Source: an uncultured Oxalobacter sp. | GTDB taxonomy: Bacteria; Pseudomonadota; Gammaproteobacteria; Burkholderiales; Burkholderiaceae_D | Direction: 5' to 3' | DNA: 46,718 nucleotides | Assembly: GCA_934401755.1 (NCBI GenBank) | Contig: CAKRSU010000016.1 | Span: 1-46,718 of the forward strand | In this document: one piece after another, positions 8,665-19,032 of the stretch | Numbering within the stretch: position 1 is the first letter of the stretch | Layout: every line of letters begins with the position of its first letter | The notes under the pieces: generated by a model | Databases searched by the model: none | Seen by the model: only the letters and a program-made list of their open reading frames with translations | What the model was told of the DNA's origin: nothing | Made by a program: the position numbers and the translations under genes

Positions 8665-10107
8665 ATGCAGAAAATGACTTTAAATCCCATTAAAAAATTG
8701 TTTCTTAGTACTTTTTGTGCTTTATCGGTTATAAGTGTGACTGTTTCTCAACAGGTAAATGCAGCTCCTATCGTCGCTGCTAATAATTTGCCAGATCTTA
8801 CAGGACTCGTTGAACAAGTTGCGCCCGCTGTTGTTAATATTCGGACCGTTGAAAAGGTTCAGGTTCGTCGTGGTGTGAGTGATTTTGATGATTATTTTTT
8901 CCGGTTTTTTGGAATGCCTGTACCAGGAATGCAACAACGCCAACAGCAAAAGCCTGAAGAGCAAATTCGCCAGGGAATGGGGTCTGGTTTTATTATTTCT
9001 GCAGATGGTTATATTCTGACAAATCACCATGTTATTAATGGTGCTGATGAAGTTTTTGTTCGTTTAACAGACAAACGAGAATTTACTGCGAAAGTTATTG
9101 GTTCTGATAAGAGAACAGATGTCGCTTTGTTAAAAATAAAAGGCAATAATTTGCCAGTGTTAAAGACAGGGCATTCTGCCAATCTTAAAGCAGGACAATG
9201 GGTGTTGGCGATTGGTTCTCCGTTTAAATTAGATAATACGGTTACAGCAGGGATTATTTCAGCGACATCTCGTGATACAGGCGATTATTTGCCTTTGATT
9301 CAAACGGATGTTGCAGTTAATCCCGGTAATTCAGGAGGCCCATTGATTAATATGGAAGGTGAGGCTATTGGTATCAATTCTCAAATATTTAGCCGTTCTG
9401 GCGGATATATGGGGATTTCATTTGCGGTGCCAATTGACGAAGCACTTCAAGTTGCTGACCAATTGAAGAAGAGTGGAAAAATTACTCGAGGGCAAATTGG
9501 TATTCAAATCAGTGAAATGAATGAAGAAGCTTCAAAAGCAATGGGTTTATCAGGAGATAAGGGGGTATTGGTTGCTCATGTGGAAAAAGGTTCTCCTGCT
9601 GAAAAGGCTGGCATTGAAGCTGGAGATGTTATCCTGAAATATAATGGTCATAAAATTGAAAAAATATCTGAATTGCCTCGTCTGGTTGGAGAAACACCAG
9701 TAGGATCATCTGCTCCTATAACGGTATGGCGAAAAGGAACGACGTATAACCGATTCGTTATCCCTAAAATTATGGAGTCGGGGCAAAAATCAAGTCAACC
9801 CAGTGTGTCTAAAGCATCAGATCGTTCAGAAAAGATATTAGGATTGTCTGTTGATGAACTAACAGCCGATCAAAAACGTGTTTTGGGTATCAAACAAGGG
9901 GTTGTTATTACATCTGTAAAAAACCAAGCTCAGGTCGTTGGATTACGTAAAGGCGATGTTATTATTCGAATGAATAATGTCGATGTAACGGGAGTGGCGG
10001 CTTTTCAGCAGGCAGTTAGTGGATTAGATAAGAAAAAAATGGTGCTTTTAATGGTATTGCGTAATGGCATGGTTAATTATGTTGCCTTCCAGCCTGCTCT
10101 AAATTAA
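8665..10107 (+). CDS. degP: HtrA/DegP-type periplasmic serine protease (MucD-like)
   Basis: Do-family proteases degrade or refold damaged periplasmic proteins. The 480-residue protein has an N-terminal signal segment (about residues 12-33, ending near VNAA), a trypsin-like domain with catalytic His122 (LTNHHVI), Asp152 (TDVALLKI) and Ser223 (NPGNSGGPL), and two PDZ domains (about 270-365 and 385-475). A Q-rich LA-loop segment MQQRQQQKPEEQ lies at 89-100. In Burkholderiales this gene normally follows rpoE-rseA-rseB; those genes are absent here. No good Shine-Dalgarno precedes the ATG; M4 at 8674 is an alternative start. Confidence 0.93.
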   Translation: MQKMTLNPIKKLFLSTFCALSVISVTVSQQVNAAPIVAANNLPDLTGLVEQVAPAVVNIRTVEKVQVRRGVSDFDDYFFRFFGMPVPGMQQRQQQKPEEQIRQGMGSGFIISADGYILTNHHVINGADEVFVRLTDKREFTAKVIGSDKRTDVALLKIKGNNLPVLKTGHSANLKAGQWVLAIGSPFKLDNTVTAGIISATSRDTGDYLPLIQTDVAVNPGNSGGPLINMEGEAIGINSQIFSRSGGYMGISFAVPIDEALQVADQLKKSGKITRGQIGIQISEMNEEASKAMGLSGDKGVLVAHVEKGSPAEKAGIEAGDVILKYNGHKIEKISELPRLVGETPVGSSAPITVWRKGTTYNRFVIPKIMESGQKSSQPSVSKASDRSEKILGLSVDELTADQKRVLGIKQGVVITSVKNQAQVVGLRKGDVIIRMNNVDVTGVAAFQQAVSGLDKKKMVLLMVLRNGMVNYVAFQPALN

Positions 10108-10155
10108 TCGTTCTAAGAGGTTATTATTGGTTTAACTTCAGATATTAAACTTCCA

Positions 10156-10164
10156 TGATAAAAT
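10156..10164 (+). promoter_or_regulatory. Extended -10 promoter candidate for ndk
   Basis: TGATAAAAT matches an extended -10 (TGnTAAAAT) 47 bases before the ndk ATG. The -35 region (CTTCAG) is weak. Confidence 0.4.
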
Positions 10165-10210
10165 GAAAGGTCAAGATTTTTTGTTTTTCTATTTTTTATG
10201 GGAGCTTTAA

Positions 10211-10636
10211 ATGGCAATCGAACGTACTCTGTCTATTGTTAAGCCAGATGCTGTTGCTAAAAATGTTATTGGCAAGATCTATACGCGTTTTGAAGAAGCT
10301 GGATTAAAAATTGTTGCAGCTCGCATGGTCCAATTATCTCGTGCAGATGCAGAAGGTTTTTATGCCGTTCATAAGGATCGTCCTTTTTTCAAGGATCTTG
10401 TTGAATTCATGATTTCTGGTCCAGTAATGATTCAGGTTCTTGAAGGCGAAGGCGCTATTGCAAAAAATCGTGAATTGATGGGGGCAACTGATCCGAAGAA
10501 AGCGGATAAGGGGACTATCCGAGCAGATTTTGCAGATTCTATTGATGCAAATGCTGTCCATGGTTCAGATGCGCCAGAAACTGCAGCCGTAGAAATTGCA
10601 TATTTCTTCCCATCAATGCAAATTTGTGTACGCTGA
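10211..10636 (+). CDS. ndk: Nucleoside diphosphate kinase
   Basis: Ndk balances nucleoside triphosphate pools by transferring phosphate through a phosphohistidine. The 141-residue protein has [12 protein letters not shown] at the N-terminus and the active-site His117 in NAVHGSD. GGGAG lies before the ATG. In Burkholderiales ndk normally begins the ndk-rlmN-pilF-rodZ-ispG run; that run is kept here except for pilF. Confidence 0.98.
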   Translation: MAIERTLSIVKPDAVAKNVIGKIYTRFEEAGLKIVAARMVQLSRADAEGFYAVHKDRPFFKDLVEFMISGPVMIQVLEGEGAIAKNRELMGATDPKKADKGTIRADFADSIDANAVHGSDAPETAAVEIAYFFPSMQICVR

Positions 10637-10645
10637 TTACTCAAA

Positions 10646-10679
10646 GCCTGTATCTATTTTTTGTATGATAGATACAGGC
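10646..10679 (+). repeat. 12-bp inverted repeat at the rlmN start
   Basis: GCCTGTATCTAT (10646-10657) and its exact complement (10668-10679) enclose a 10-base T-rich loop. The right arm ends one base before the ATG at 10681 and contains the only purine-rich ribosome-site candidate for that start. It lacks a following T run, so it is a poor terminator for ndk and could instead mask rlmN initiation. Confidence 0.75.
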
Positions 10680-10680
10680 A

Positions 10681-11862
10681 ATGATGATTAAAGGTATGAG
10701 CGAAAAACGGACAAATGTATTGGGAATGACGCCGCAACAGTTGATTGATTATTGTGGTTCGTTAGACGAAAAACCATTTCGCGCGAAACAATTGCAGCGG
10801 TGGGTGCATCAATTTGGCGTTAGTGACTTTAATTTAATGACCGATTTGGCAAAATCGTTGCGTAATAAATTAATTGATTGTGCCGAAGTAAAAGCACCTA
10901 CTATTCTCAAAGATCATATCTCTATAGATGGTACCCGTAAATGGTTGCTTGATGTTGGACAGGGCAATGCTATTGAGACGGTTTTTATTCCAGAGGATGA
11001 CAGAGGGACACTTTGTGTTTCAACTCAGGCGGGATGTGCTGTCAATTGTTTATTTTGTTCAACGGGCAAACAGGGATTTAATCGCAATTTAACGGCAGAT
11101 GAAATTATTGGACAATTATGGTTAGCAGAAGCTGCCGTACGTCAGGCACGGAATATCCCATCTGGCAAAAATAATCGGCAAATTTCTAATGTTGTCATGA
11201 TGGGGATGGGAGAGCCACTTCATAATTTTGAGGCAACGGTTAGTGCTATTAGGTTGATGCTTGATGATAATGCTTATGGTCTTTCTAGAAGGCGGGTTAC
11301 AGTGTCAACGTGTGGTGTTGTTCCTATGATGGATCGATTGGCTCAAGAATGCCCTGTTGCGCTTGCTGTTTCATTACATGCGCCTAATGACCAATTACGC
11401 GATGTTTTAGTTCCTTTGAATAAGCGTTATCCATTGTCAGAATTGATGGCTGCATGTCGACGTTATTTGGATTATGCGCCACGCGATTTTATTACATTTG
11501 AGTATTGTATGCTTGACGGTGTTAATGATACGGAAAAGCATGCATATGAGTTAGTTGATCTTGTCCAATCTGGTCCATTTCCTGTGTCCTGTAAATTGAA
11601 TTTAATTCCTTTTAATTCAATTCCAATGCCAGGGTTGCATCGTTCTTCCGATGCACAAATTTCGATTTTTGCAAAAGTTTTGCAAAATGCTGGTATTGTT
11701 ACGACGATTCGTAAAACTCGTGGAGAAGATATTGAAGCAGCGTGTGGTTTATTAGCCGGTGAAATCATGGATAAGACCCGAATTCATGAGAGAATGTCGG
11801 CAAAGAAAATGAATTCGGAAGAATCCATAAAAAACTACCGATTTAAAAATATTTGTCATTGA
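10681..11862 (+). CDS. rlmN: Dual-specificity 23S rRNA m2A2503 / tRNA m2A37 methyltransferase
   Basis: RlmN is a radical-SAM enzyme that methylates C2 of A2503 in 23S rRNA and A37 in some tRNAs. The CxxxCxxC cluster motif is Cys119, Cys123 and Cys126 (GCAVNCLFC), followed by [22 protein letters not shown] and the conserved cysteine in [15 protein letters not shown] (near residue 360) complete the signature. The ATG at 10681 is directly after a hairpin; an internal ATG at 10696 ([11 protein letters not shown]) fits homologues equally well, so the start is open. The C-terminal tail after residue 365 is variable. Confidence 0.95.
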   Translation: MMIKGMSEKRTNVLGMTPQQLIDYCGSLDEKPFRAKQLQRWVHQFGVSDFNLMTDLAKSLRNKLIDCAEVKAPTILKDHISIDGTRKWLLDVGQGNAIETVFIPEDDRGTLCVSTQAGCAVNCLFCSTGKQGFNRNLTADEIIGQLWLAEAAVRQARNIPSGKNNRQISNVVMMGMGEPLHNFEATVSAIRLMLDDNAYGLSRRRVTVSTCGVVPMMDRLAQECPVALAVSLHAPNDQLRDVLVPLNKRYPLSELMAACRRYLDYAPRDFITFEYCMLDGVNDTEKHAYELVDLVQSGPFPVSCKLNLIPFNSIPMPGLHRSSDAQISIFAKVLQNAGIVTTIRKTRGEDIEAACGLLAGEIMDKTRIHERMSAKKMNSEESIKNYRFKNICH

Positions 11863-11908
11863 GTTTTTAAAAATAAGAGTGTTGGTCTTTTCTATCGTGG
11901 GATAAGAA

Positions 11909-12754
11909 ATGAAAGACGAAAGTCATGATGGGGTCGCAGTGCCACTTTCAGACAAACAAGAGCAAGCAGATAATGAAAAAAAAGAAAATGCTGATTATGT
12001 GAAATCACCTTGTAAAGCATTGACTGCAAAACGTTTGGAATTGGGCTGGAGTAAAGAGCATGTTGCTTCATGTTTAAAAATAACGGTCAGTCAGGTCCAA
12101 GCAATGGAAGCAGGAGATTATAATGCATTTCATGCGGTGGCGATTGCAAGGGGGTTTGTGCGTGCATATGCTCATTTAATGCAGTTAGATCCTGAACCAT
12201 TGGTGGCTTTTTTTGCAAAAGGAGAGGGGGCTGCTCCGCTTCGTAAACAAATAAAAAATATATCATCTGTTCCAAAAAAAGAACGCATTTTTGCCGATAG
12301 TCCAATGATTTTTCATCGACGTTCCAATATCGGTAAAATTGTCCTCGCATTGATTGTTGCGGGAGTAATTATTGTGTTTGCAATGGGATGGTATCTGAAA
12401 GTTGTTCCATGGCATCATGTCGTTTCCAAGTCTTCTGCCATTGAAAATACAGCAGTTTCCACTTCTCAACAACCCGCAAAAGTGGAAGTAAAAGCCGTTG
12501 ATAGTGTCGCAGAAATTGCGCCATTAATATTGCATTTCACTGAAAAATCATGGATTCAAATTAAAACTCAAGACGGAAAAAAGGTGATTGCACAATTTAT
12601 GTCTAAACCGGGGGAAGTGAAGAAAATTGATATATCAGAACCGGTGAGTGTGGTTATTGGTAATATTAACGGGGTTTCTATGGAATTTCGTAATGCGCCC
12701 GTTGATTTAAAAGCGGTTTCTAAAGGGAATACTGCCAAACTTTTACTGAAGTAA
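11909..12754 (+). CDS. rodZ: RodZ-like HTH/transmembrane cell-shape protein
   Basis: RodZ links MreB filaments to the membrane in rod-shaped cells. The 281-residue protein has a cytoplasmic HTH_25 domain (KALTAKRLELGWSKEHVAS to ARGFVRAYAHLMQLDPEPLV, about residues 36-100), one membrane segment (KIVLALIVAGVIIVFAMGWYL, about 146-166) and a periplasmic DUF4115 domain at the C-terminus (LILHFTEKSWIQIKTQDGK onward). Its place before ispG is the standard RodZ/YfgA context. The N-terminal 35 residues are charged and poorly conserved. No pilF gene lies before it, unlike in typical relatives. Confidence 0.88.
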   Translation: MKDESHDGVAVPLSDKQEQADNEKKENADYVKSPCKALTAKRLELGWSKEHVASCLKITVSQVQAMEAGDYNAFHAVAIARGFVRAYAHLMQLDPEPLVAFFAKGEGAAPLRKQIKNISSVPKKERIFADSPMIFHRRSNIGKIVLALIVAGVIIVFAMGWYLKVVPWHHVVSKSSAIENTAVSTSQQPAKVEVKAVDSVAEIAPLILHFTEKSWIQIKTQDGKKVIAQFMSKPGEVKKIDISEPVSVVIGNINGVSMEFRNAPVDLKAVSKGNTAKLLLK

Positions 12755-12760
12755 CGCATT

Positions 12761-14032
12761 ATGTCAGAACAAACGGTGCCGATATCAGTTGTTTTGCCAA
12801 GAAAATCGACACATCAGGTTATAGTTTGTCATGGGGATCGTAAGGTTTTGATTGGCGGCGGTGCGCCAGTTGTGATTCAATCAATGACTAATACGTTAAC
12901 CGCTGATGTTGATGCGACGGTAGCACAGATTGTTCAGTTGGCCCAAGCAGGTTCTGAATTAGTCCGGATTACAGTTAATACTCCATCGGCGGCACAAGCG
13001 GTTCCTGTGATACGGGAAAGATTGGATGATTTAGGATGTGATGTTCCATTAGTCGGAGATTTTCACTATAACGGACATCAATTGCTAACACGGTATCCGG
13101 ATTGTGCGGCATCTTTGTCTAAATATCGTATTAATCCGGGCAATGTTGGTCAAGGCAGTCAACGGCATTCTCATTTTGTGGCAATGGTTGAAACGGCTTG
13201 TCATTATGATCGCCCTATACGGATTGGGGTGAATTGGGGGAGTCTTGATCAGAGCGTGTTAGAAAGGCTAAGAGAAGAAAATTTAGCTAAAAAAAATCCA
13301 GAGCCAGAATATCTTATTATGCGGAAGGCTCTGATTAGATCAGTGATAGAAAGTGCGATATCCGCTGAAAAAATTGGGTTGCCTCCCAATAAGATTGTGA
13401 TTTCATGTAAGGTATCGGCTGTTCAAGAATTAATTGCAGTAAACCAAGCACTTTCTGAACAATGTCATTATGCATTACATTTGGGGTTAACTGAAGCTGG
13501 CGGGGGATCTAAAGGGATTGTGGCATCAACAGCGGGGCTTGCTGTGTTGTTACAGGAAGGAATTGGCGATACAATCCGCATTTCACTCACTCCAGGACCG
13601 GGAGAAGCAAGGACTCAAGAAGTGATTGTTGCGCAAGAATTGTTGCAATCCATGGGGATTCGACAATTTATGCCGCAGTTAATATCGTGTCCGGGATGTG
13701 GACGTACCACTTCGGATCGATTTCAAAAATTGGCATATAGTGTTCAGAAATATCTTTTAGATAAAATGCCTTTGTGGCGAAATCGCTATTTAGGTGTAGA
13801 AAATATGAAGGTTGCTGTCATGGGATGTGTTGTCAATGGTCCTGGTGAATCCCGTTATGCAAATATTGGAATTAGTTTGCCAGGAACAGGGGAAATGCCA
13901 ATGGCGCCTGTTTATGCGGATGGAAAAAAAGTGGCAGTTTTACGGGGAGAGCAGATTGAGCAAGAATTTCAACAAATGATTATGGAATATGTTGAAAAGC
14001 ATTATGGTGTTAAAGCAGATTTGCTTGATTGA
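12761..14032 (+). CDS. ispG: 4-hydroxy-3-methylbut-2-enyl diphosphate synthase (GcpE)
   Basis: IspG reduces methylerythritol cyclodiphosphate to HMBPP, the penultimate step of the MEP isoprenoid pathway. The 423-residue protein has the TIM-barrel part ([14 protein letters not shown] at the N-terminus) and the [4Fe-4S]-binding part with cysteines in ISCPGCGRT and [12 protein letters not shown]. It is longer than the E. coli form (372), as is usual for betaproteobacterial IspG, which has an insert in the middle. It starts 6 bases after rodZ. Confidence 0.96.
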   Translation: MSEQTVPISVVLPRKSTHQVIVCHGDRKVLIGGGAPVVIQSMTNTLTADVDATVAQIVQLAQAGSELVRITVNTPSAAQAVPVIRERLDDLGCDVPLVGDFHYNGHQLLTRYPDCAASLSKYRINPGNVGQGSQRHSHFVAMVETACHYDRPIRIGVNWGSLDQSVLERLREENLAKKNPEPEYLIMRKALIRSVIESAISAEKIGLPPNKIVISCKVSAVQELIAVNQALSEQCHYALHLGLTEAGGGSKGIVASTAGLAVLLQEGIGDTIRISLTPGPGEARTQEVIVAQELLQSMGIRQFMPQLISCPGCGRTTSDRFQKLAYSVQKYLLDKMPLWRNRYLGVENMKVAVMGCVVNGPGESRYANIGISLPGTGEMPMAPVYADGKKVAVLRGEQIEQEFQQMIMEYVEKHYGVKADLLD

Positions 14033-14058
14033 GTAACGAGAGATTGTAAGAGCAGAAA

Positions 14059-15411
14059 ATGGCAGAAAAGACAGATAAAATTAAAAAGAAGGATATCATC
14101 AAAGGGATTAAGGGGATGAATGATATCTTGCCGGAGGATGCTGCTATTTGGGAACGCCTTGAAGGAACGGTAGAATCTGTATTGCATTGTTATGGTTATC
14201 AGCGTATCCGAACACCGATTGTTGAAACGACATCGCTTTTTAAAAGGGGGCTCGGTGAGGTAACGGATATTGTCGAAAAAGAAATGTATTCTTTTGAAGA
14301 TGCGATGAATAATGACAATTTGACGTTACGGCCAGAAGGAACTGCAGGAATTGTTCGAGCAGCGGTTGAACATAATCTCACATATAATGGCCCCAAACGC
14401 TTATGGTATGCAGGTCCTATGTTTCGGCATGAACGTCCTCAAAGGGGGCGTTATCGTCAATTTCACCAAATTGGTTGCGAAGCCCTTGGATTTACTGGAC
14501 CTGATATTGATGCAGAGATGATTTTGATGTGTCAACGGCTATGGCGTCATTTGGGATTAGACCATGTGCGCTTGGAAATTAATTCCATTGGCGATGCAAA
14601 AGAACGCGGGCATTATCGTGCAGATTTAATTCATTATTTTGAGCAGCATAAAGCCTTGTTGGATGAAGATGCATTAAGGCGTCTTTATTCGAATCCCTTG
14701 AGAGTTTTGGATACGAAAAATCCCAATATGCAGGATATGGTTAATGCTGCTCCCAAGTTACTTGATTATCTGGGTGAAGAATCCTTAGCCCATTTTGAAG
14801 GCGTTAAAAAAGTTTTAGATCGCAATGGTATTGCGTATGTCGTTAATCCCCGCCTAGTAAGAGGAATGGACTATTATAATCGTACTGTTTTTGAATGGAT
14901 CAGTGATGAATTAGGATCACAAGGTACGATTTGTGGAGGGGGGCGATATGACCCATTATTTGAAATGTTTGGTGGTAAACATACACCTTCTTGTGGTTTT
15001 GCAATGGGGGTAGAACGTATTATTGAATTGCTTCGTCAGCAGAATAATATTGAAAATGTTCGGCATGCCGATGTTTATTTGGTTCATCAAGGAGAAAAGG
15101 CGGATATTGAAGCATCAATGATTGCAGAAATGTTGCGTGATCGTCATTTGAAGGTTGTGCTTTATTGTGCCGCTTCGAATTCGGGAGGGAGTTTCAAGTC
15201 CCAAATGAAACGCGCTAATGAAAGTGGGGCGCTTTTTACGGTTATTCTGGGTGAAGATGAAATAGCAAAAGGCGAGGCAACCATTAAGGAAATGCGTTCA
15301 AGTCGTACAGATGGGCAGCAAATCAGTATTCCTTTTGATAAATTATCAGAATATCTTGTTCAGCAAATTAATAATGGTGAACAAGATAGTTTATGTAATG
15401 TGAGATCTTAA
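14059..15411 (+). CDS. hisS: Histidine-tRNA ligase
   Basis: HisRS charges tRNA-His. Class II motifs are visible: motif 1 around the N-terminal [12 protein letters not shown], motif 2 with [17 protein letters not shown], the histidine-binding loops [13 protein letters not shown] and GGGRYD, and motif 3 with GFAMGVERI. The C-terminal anticodon-binding domain covers about residues 335-435. The length of 450 is slightly above E. coli (424), because of short N- and C-terminal tails. It lies in the conserved ispG-hisS-yfgM-bamB-der run. Confidence 0.97.
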   Translation: MAEKTDKIKKKDIIKGIKGMNDILPEDAAIWERLEGTVESVLHCYGYQRIRTPIVETTSLFKRGLGEVTDIVEKEMYSFEDAMNNDNLTLRPEGTAGIVRAAVEHNLTYNGPKRLWYAGPMFRHERPQRGRYRQFHQIGCEALGFTGPDIDAEMILMCQRLWRHLGLDHVRLEINSIGDAKERGHYRADLIHYFEQHKALLDEDALRRLYSNPLRVLDTKNPNMQDMVNAAPKLLDYLGEESLAHFEGVKKVLDRNGIAYVVNPRLVRGMDYYNRTVFEWISDELGSQGTICGGGRYDPLFEMFGGKHTPSCGFAMGVERIIELLRQQNNIENVRHADVYLVHQGEKADIEASMIAEMLRDRHLKVVLYCAASNSGGSFKSQMKRANESGALFTVILGEDEIAKGEATIKEMRSSRTDGQQISIPFDKLSEYLVQQINNGEQDSLCNVRS

Positions 15412-15443
15412 AAATAAGAGATACGTTTTCGTAGGAAAATGAA

Positions 15444-16109
15444 ATGGCTTTTAATTTAGAAGAACAAGAACAGGTTGATTCACTTAAGCGTTTTTGGAAG
15501 AGCTACGGCAATATTATCTCGTGGATATTAATTATTGCACTAGGGATTTATGCAGCCTTTCAGGGGTGGAATTGGTATCAACAAAAACAAAATGCACAAG
15601 CTTCAGCGTTATATTATGAAATGCAACATGCTGTATTATCCGGAGATTCACAAAAAGCGCTTCAAGTTGCCAAAGATACAAAAGAACAATATGGAAGTAC
15701 GGTATATGCGCCAATGATCTCGCTGGTTGCTGCCAAAATAGCTTATGAAAATAATGATATCGAAACAGCAAAAACAGAATTGAAATGGGTGGTAGACAAC
15801 AGCGATGAAGACAGTTATAAAGCGCTTGCTCGTATTCGTTTAGCGGGTATTTTGTTAGATGAGAAATCATATGATGAAGCGCTTGACCTTTTATCTGCCC
15901 AGGTACCTGATCAGTTTGCTGGAATGCTAGAAGATCGTAAAGGCGATATTTATTTGGCCCAAGGTAATCAAGAAGGGGCTCGTACAGCTTATCGTGACGC
16001 TTATGAGAAAACGGCATCTGATGATCCTGGCCGACAATTAATTAAGATGAAATTGGAAGAAGTTGGTGTTGATATTACGGCAGAAAAGGCTTCTGTAGAC
16101 AAAGGATAA
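15444..16109 (+). CDS. yfgM: YfgM family TPR protein (ancillary SecYEG translocon subunit)
   Basis: YfgM is an inner-membrane protein with a periplasmic TPR domain, associated with the Sec translocon and periplasmic chaperones. The 221-residue protein has the typical cytoplasmic start MAFNLEEQEQVDSLKRFWK, a single membrane segment (about 23-42, IISWILIIALGIYAAFQGW) and a TPR-like helical region with repeated A/L patterns (about 50-210). It precedes bamB by 4 bases, the usual neighbour. Confidence 0.9.
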   Translation: MAFNLEEQEQVDSLKRFWKSYGNIISWILIIALGIYAAFQGWNWYQQKQNAQASALYYEMQHAVLSGDSQKALQVAKDTKEQYGSTVYAPMISLVAAKIAYENNDIETAKTELKWVVDNSDEDSYKALARIRLAGILLDEKSYDEALDLLSAQVPDQFAGMLEDRKGDIYLAQGNQEGARTAYRDAYEKTASDDPGRQLIKMKLEEVGVDITAEKASVDKG

Positions 16110-16113
16110 ACCC

Positions 16114-17265
16114 GTGAGAAAAGTCTGTCGACTAATTATTTTAGTTTTGTGTGTGGGGCTTTGTATTCCACTGACGGGGTGTTTTAGTTGGTTTTCTTCA
16201 AAACCTCCTCGACATTTACCCGCTAAATTAACGGATTTTGAAGCATCAAAACAGGTTCGTGAATTATGGTCTGTGAATGTGGGATCTGCCGATGATGGCG
16301 CTTTTGTTCCAGCGACATCGTTTGATGTTATTTATGCGGCCTCAGCTGATGGGCGAGTGACCAAAGTCGATGCATCAGATGGAGAGGTAATTTGGCGTCA
16401 TGATGTTGATACGGAATTAACCGCAGGGGTTGGGACCGATGGTGCAACAGTTGCTGTTGCTGGCGTAAAGGGTATTTTGATTGCGTTAAGTTCCGATGGT
16501 CAGGAAAAATGGCGAGCTCAAATGTCAACGGAAGCGATGGCAAGTCCGCTTGTTGTGAAAGGACTCGTGCTTGTCCGAACATTGGATAACCAAATTTCTG
16601 CTTATGATGCAGATACGGGTGAGCGGAAATGGAATATTCCCTATCGTCTTCCTTCTTTGATGCTTAGACGGGGGCCAGGTTTAGCAACAGTTGGACCAAC
16701 GGCTCTTGTTGCGATGCCAGGCGGAAAGATGTTATCTATGATGCTAAATAATGGAGCGATTCGTTGGGAAGTTCCTGTTGGTTTGCCTAAGGGAACGAGT
16801 GAACTCGAACGTTTAGCCGATATGACGGGCGTTCCTGCTGTTTATGGACAGGGCGTTTGTGTGACCTCTTGGCATGGTCGTGTCGGTTGTTTTGATGTGG
16901 TATCTGGAAATGCTTTCTGGGTTAAGGATTTTTCAAGCAAAGTGGGTGTTAGTATTGATCAAGATTATGTTTATGCGATTGATCAAGCTGATAAAGTCTA
17001 TGCTTTTTCTAATGCCCAAGGGCATAGTGTTTGGCGCAATGAAAAATTGACTTATCGAGGACTCTCATCTCCTGCGGCGTTTCTTTCGACAGTTGTCGTT
17101 GGTGATAACGAGGGATATGTTCATTTTCTATCTCGTTTTGATGGAACATTTGATGCTCGAATTTCAACGGATAATTCACCGATTATTGCTGCTCCGATTG
17201 CTATGACTGATCGTGTTGTTGTTTTGACAACAGGAGGTTCTTTGCGAGCATTTGCGCTGGAATAA
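16114..17265 (+). CDS. bamB: Outer membrane protein assembly factor BamB
   Basis: BamB is a lipoprotein of the BAM complex that inserts beta-barrel proteins into the outer membrane. The 383-residue protein begins at GTG 16114, has a lipobox ending at Cys23 (PLTGC), and then PQQ-type propeller repeats (AASADGRVTKVDASDGEVIW, DNQISAYDADTGERKW, and later GYVHFLSRFDGT). Length and context between yfgM and der match BamB. The GTG start follows the yfgM stop by 4 bases, so coupling is likely. Confidence 0.95.
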   Translation: MRKVCRLIILVLCVGLCIPLTGCFSWFSSKPPRHLPAKLTDFEASKQVRELWSVNVGSADDGAFVPATSFDVIYAASADGRVTKVDASDGEVIWRHDVDTELTAGVGTDGATVAVAGVKGILIALSSDGQEKWRAQMSTEAMASPLVVKGLVLVRTLDNQISAYDADTGERKWNIPYRLPSLMLRRGPGLATVGPTALVAMPGGKMLSMMLNNGAIRWEVPVGLPKGTSELERLADMTGVPAVYGQGVCVTSWHGRVGCFDVVSGNAFWVKDFSSKVGVSIDQDYVYAIDQADKVYAFSNAQGHSVWRNEKLTYRGLSSPAAFLSTVVVGDNEGYVHFLSRFDGTFDARISTDNSPIIAAPIAMTDRVVVLTTGGSLRAFALE

Positions 17266-17329
17266 TATTTTGTTGTTGGCTAGCAATATGAGTTTGTGCA
17301 AAGTTTTGAACAAAAAACAATAAAAAGAA

Positions 17330-18670
17330 ATGAAACCTGTTATTGCACTTTTAGGACGTCCGAATGTGGGAAAATCCACATTGTTTAATCGATTAACTCG
17401 TTCTCGTGCGGCGCTTGTTGCTGATTATCCTGGATTAACGCGCGATCGGCATTATGGTGAAGGAAAAATAGGCCATCGCCCTTTTTTAGTGATTGATACA
17501 GGAGGGTTTGAGCCAGTTGTCAAAGAAGGCGTCGTTCAAGAAATGGCAAAGCAAACTCAGCAGGCTATTGCTGAAGCAGATGTTGTCATATTTATTGTGG
17601 ATGCTCGCCAAGGTCTTTCTCCACATGATAGAGTCATTGCTCAGTATCTTCGGCGTTGTGAGCGTCCTATTTTATTGGCCGTTAATAAATCGGAAGGCAT
17701 GAAATATACGGCAGCAGTGTCGGAATTTTATGAATTAGGATTGGGTGATCCATTAGCGGTTTCTGCAGCCCATGGGGATGGTGTCTATTCGTTAGTTGCC
17801 GAAGCTTTAAAACAAGTACCAGAAGATCCTTTTGACGATGAAGAAGTTGAGCAAGAATCAAACCGTTCTATTCGTTTAGCAATTGTTGGACGCCCTAATG
17901 TTGGTAAATCAACCATGATTAATGCTTTATTGGGGGAAGAACGAGTTATTGCTTTTGATATGCCAGGGACGACTCGAGATGCTATTGAGATTCCATTTGA
18001 AAGAAATGGGAAACACTATACATTAATCGATACAGCAGGGTTAAGGAAACGCGGTAAAGTTTTTCAAACGGTTGAAAAATTTTCTGTTATTAAAACACTA
18101 CAGGCAATTTCTGAAGCAAATGTTGTTTTGTTGTTATTAGATGCAAGGCAAGATATTTCAGAACAGGATGCTCATATTGCTGGCTTTATTCTCGAAAGTG
18201 GAAAAGCATTAGTTGTTGGTATTAATAAGTGGGATGGCTTGTCGCAGAATCGACGTAAAGAAATTAAAGAGGATGTGGAATGGAAATTACATTTTCTCTC
18301 TTTTGCTAAATTTCATTATGTATCGGCGTTAAAATCAGCGGGTATTGCGTCATTAATGCGCTCTGTTGATGCGGCTTATGCGGCAGCTATGGCAAAACTA
18401 GCAACACCGAAATTAACTCGTGTACTTCAAGAGGCGGTAGAACATCAACAACCGCCGCGTCGTCAAGCTGGTATTCGTCCGAAATTACGATATGCCCATC
18501 AAGGGGGGCAAAATCCTCCTGTTGTTGTTATTCATGGTAATAGTTTGGATACAATATCAGATGATTATAAACGCTATCTTGAACGGCATTTCAGAGATGC
18601 CTTTTCTTTAGCAGGAACTCCTTTACGAATTCAATTTCGCTCCGGGGAGAATCCTTTTGATAAAAAGTAG
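17330..18670 (+). CDS. der: Ribosome biogenesis GTPase Der (EngA)
   Basis: Der is an essential GTPase of 50S subunit assembly with two tandem G domains. Both P-loops are visible ([11 protein letters not shown] near residue 7 and [11 protein letters not shown] near residue 185), with DTAG/DTGG switch motifs and NKSE/NKWD specificity motifs, then the KH-like C-terminal domain ending [11 protein letters not shown]. The 446-residue length is normal for the family. It precedes hfq by 119 bases. Confidence 0.97.
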   Translation: MKPVIALLGRPNVGKSTLFNRLTRSRAALVADYPGLTRDRHYGEGKIGHRPFLVIDTGGFEPVVKEGVVQEMAKQTQQAIAEADVVIFIVDARQGLSPHDRVIAQYLRRCERPILLAVNKSEGMKYTAAVSEFYELGLGDPLAVSAAHGDGVYSLVAEALKQVPEDPFDDEEVEQESNRSIRLAIVGRPNVGKSTMINALLGEERVIAFDMPGTTRDAIEIPFERNGKHYTLIDTAGLRKRGKVFQTVEKFSVIKTLQAISEANVVLLLLDARQDISEQDAHIAGFILESGKALVVGINKWDGLSQNRRKEIKEDVEWKLHFLSFAKFHYVSALKSAGIASLMRSVDAAYAAAMAKLATPKLTRVLQEAVEHQQPPRRQAGIRPKLRYAHQGGQNPPVVVIHGNSLDTISDDYKRYLERHFRDAFSLAGTPLRIQFRSGENPFDKK

Positions 18671-18789
18671 CGAATCACTAAGTTATGAAAAAATCTGAGA
18701 GAGTCTATCGTATTTTTTCAATAGAATCTTGGTAAAAAACGGAGCGGATTTCTAATTAGAACTTATAACAAAAAATAATGGAGGCAAAA

Positions 18790-19029
18790 ATGAGTGTGAA
18801 TAAAGGACAGATGCTGCAAGATCCCTTTCTGAATATTTTGCGTAAAGAACGTATTTCTGTATCTATCTATTTAATTAATGGGATTAAATTGCAAGGACAA
18901 GTCGAATCTTTTGATCAGTATGTTGTTCTTTTGCGCAATAGTGTGACTCAGATGGTTTATAAACATGCCATTTCAACGATTGTTCCATCAAAAGCAATTA
19001 GCTTGAATGGAGATGATAGTAACGCTTAA
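18790..19029 (+). CDS. hfq: RNA chaperone Hfq
   Basis: Hfq is the hexameric Sm-like chaperone for small RNAs. The start is ATG 18790, decided by GGAGG at 18780-18784, and gives [15 protein letters not shown] as in homologues; an in-frame ATG at 18778 overlaps the ribosome site. The protein is 79 residues. The Sm1 region ([28 protein letters not shown]) and the [11 protein letters not shown]m2 motif with the KH residues are intact; the C-terminal tail is short, as usual in betaproteobacteria. hflX follows after 3 bases. Confidence 0.97.
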   Translation: MSVNKGQMLQDPFLNILRKERISVSIYLINGIKLQGQVESFDQYVVLLRNSVTQMVYKHAISTIVPSKAISLNGDDSNA

Positions 19030-19032
19030 TTC

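Noticed and set aside
15532..16017. 161-codon open frame opposite yfgM
   Set aside because: It lies antisense inside a conserved gene and its residues show no domain pattern.
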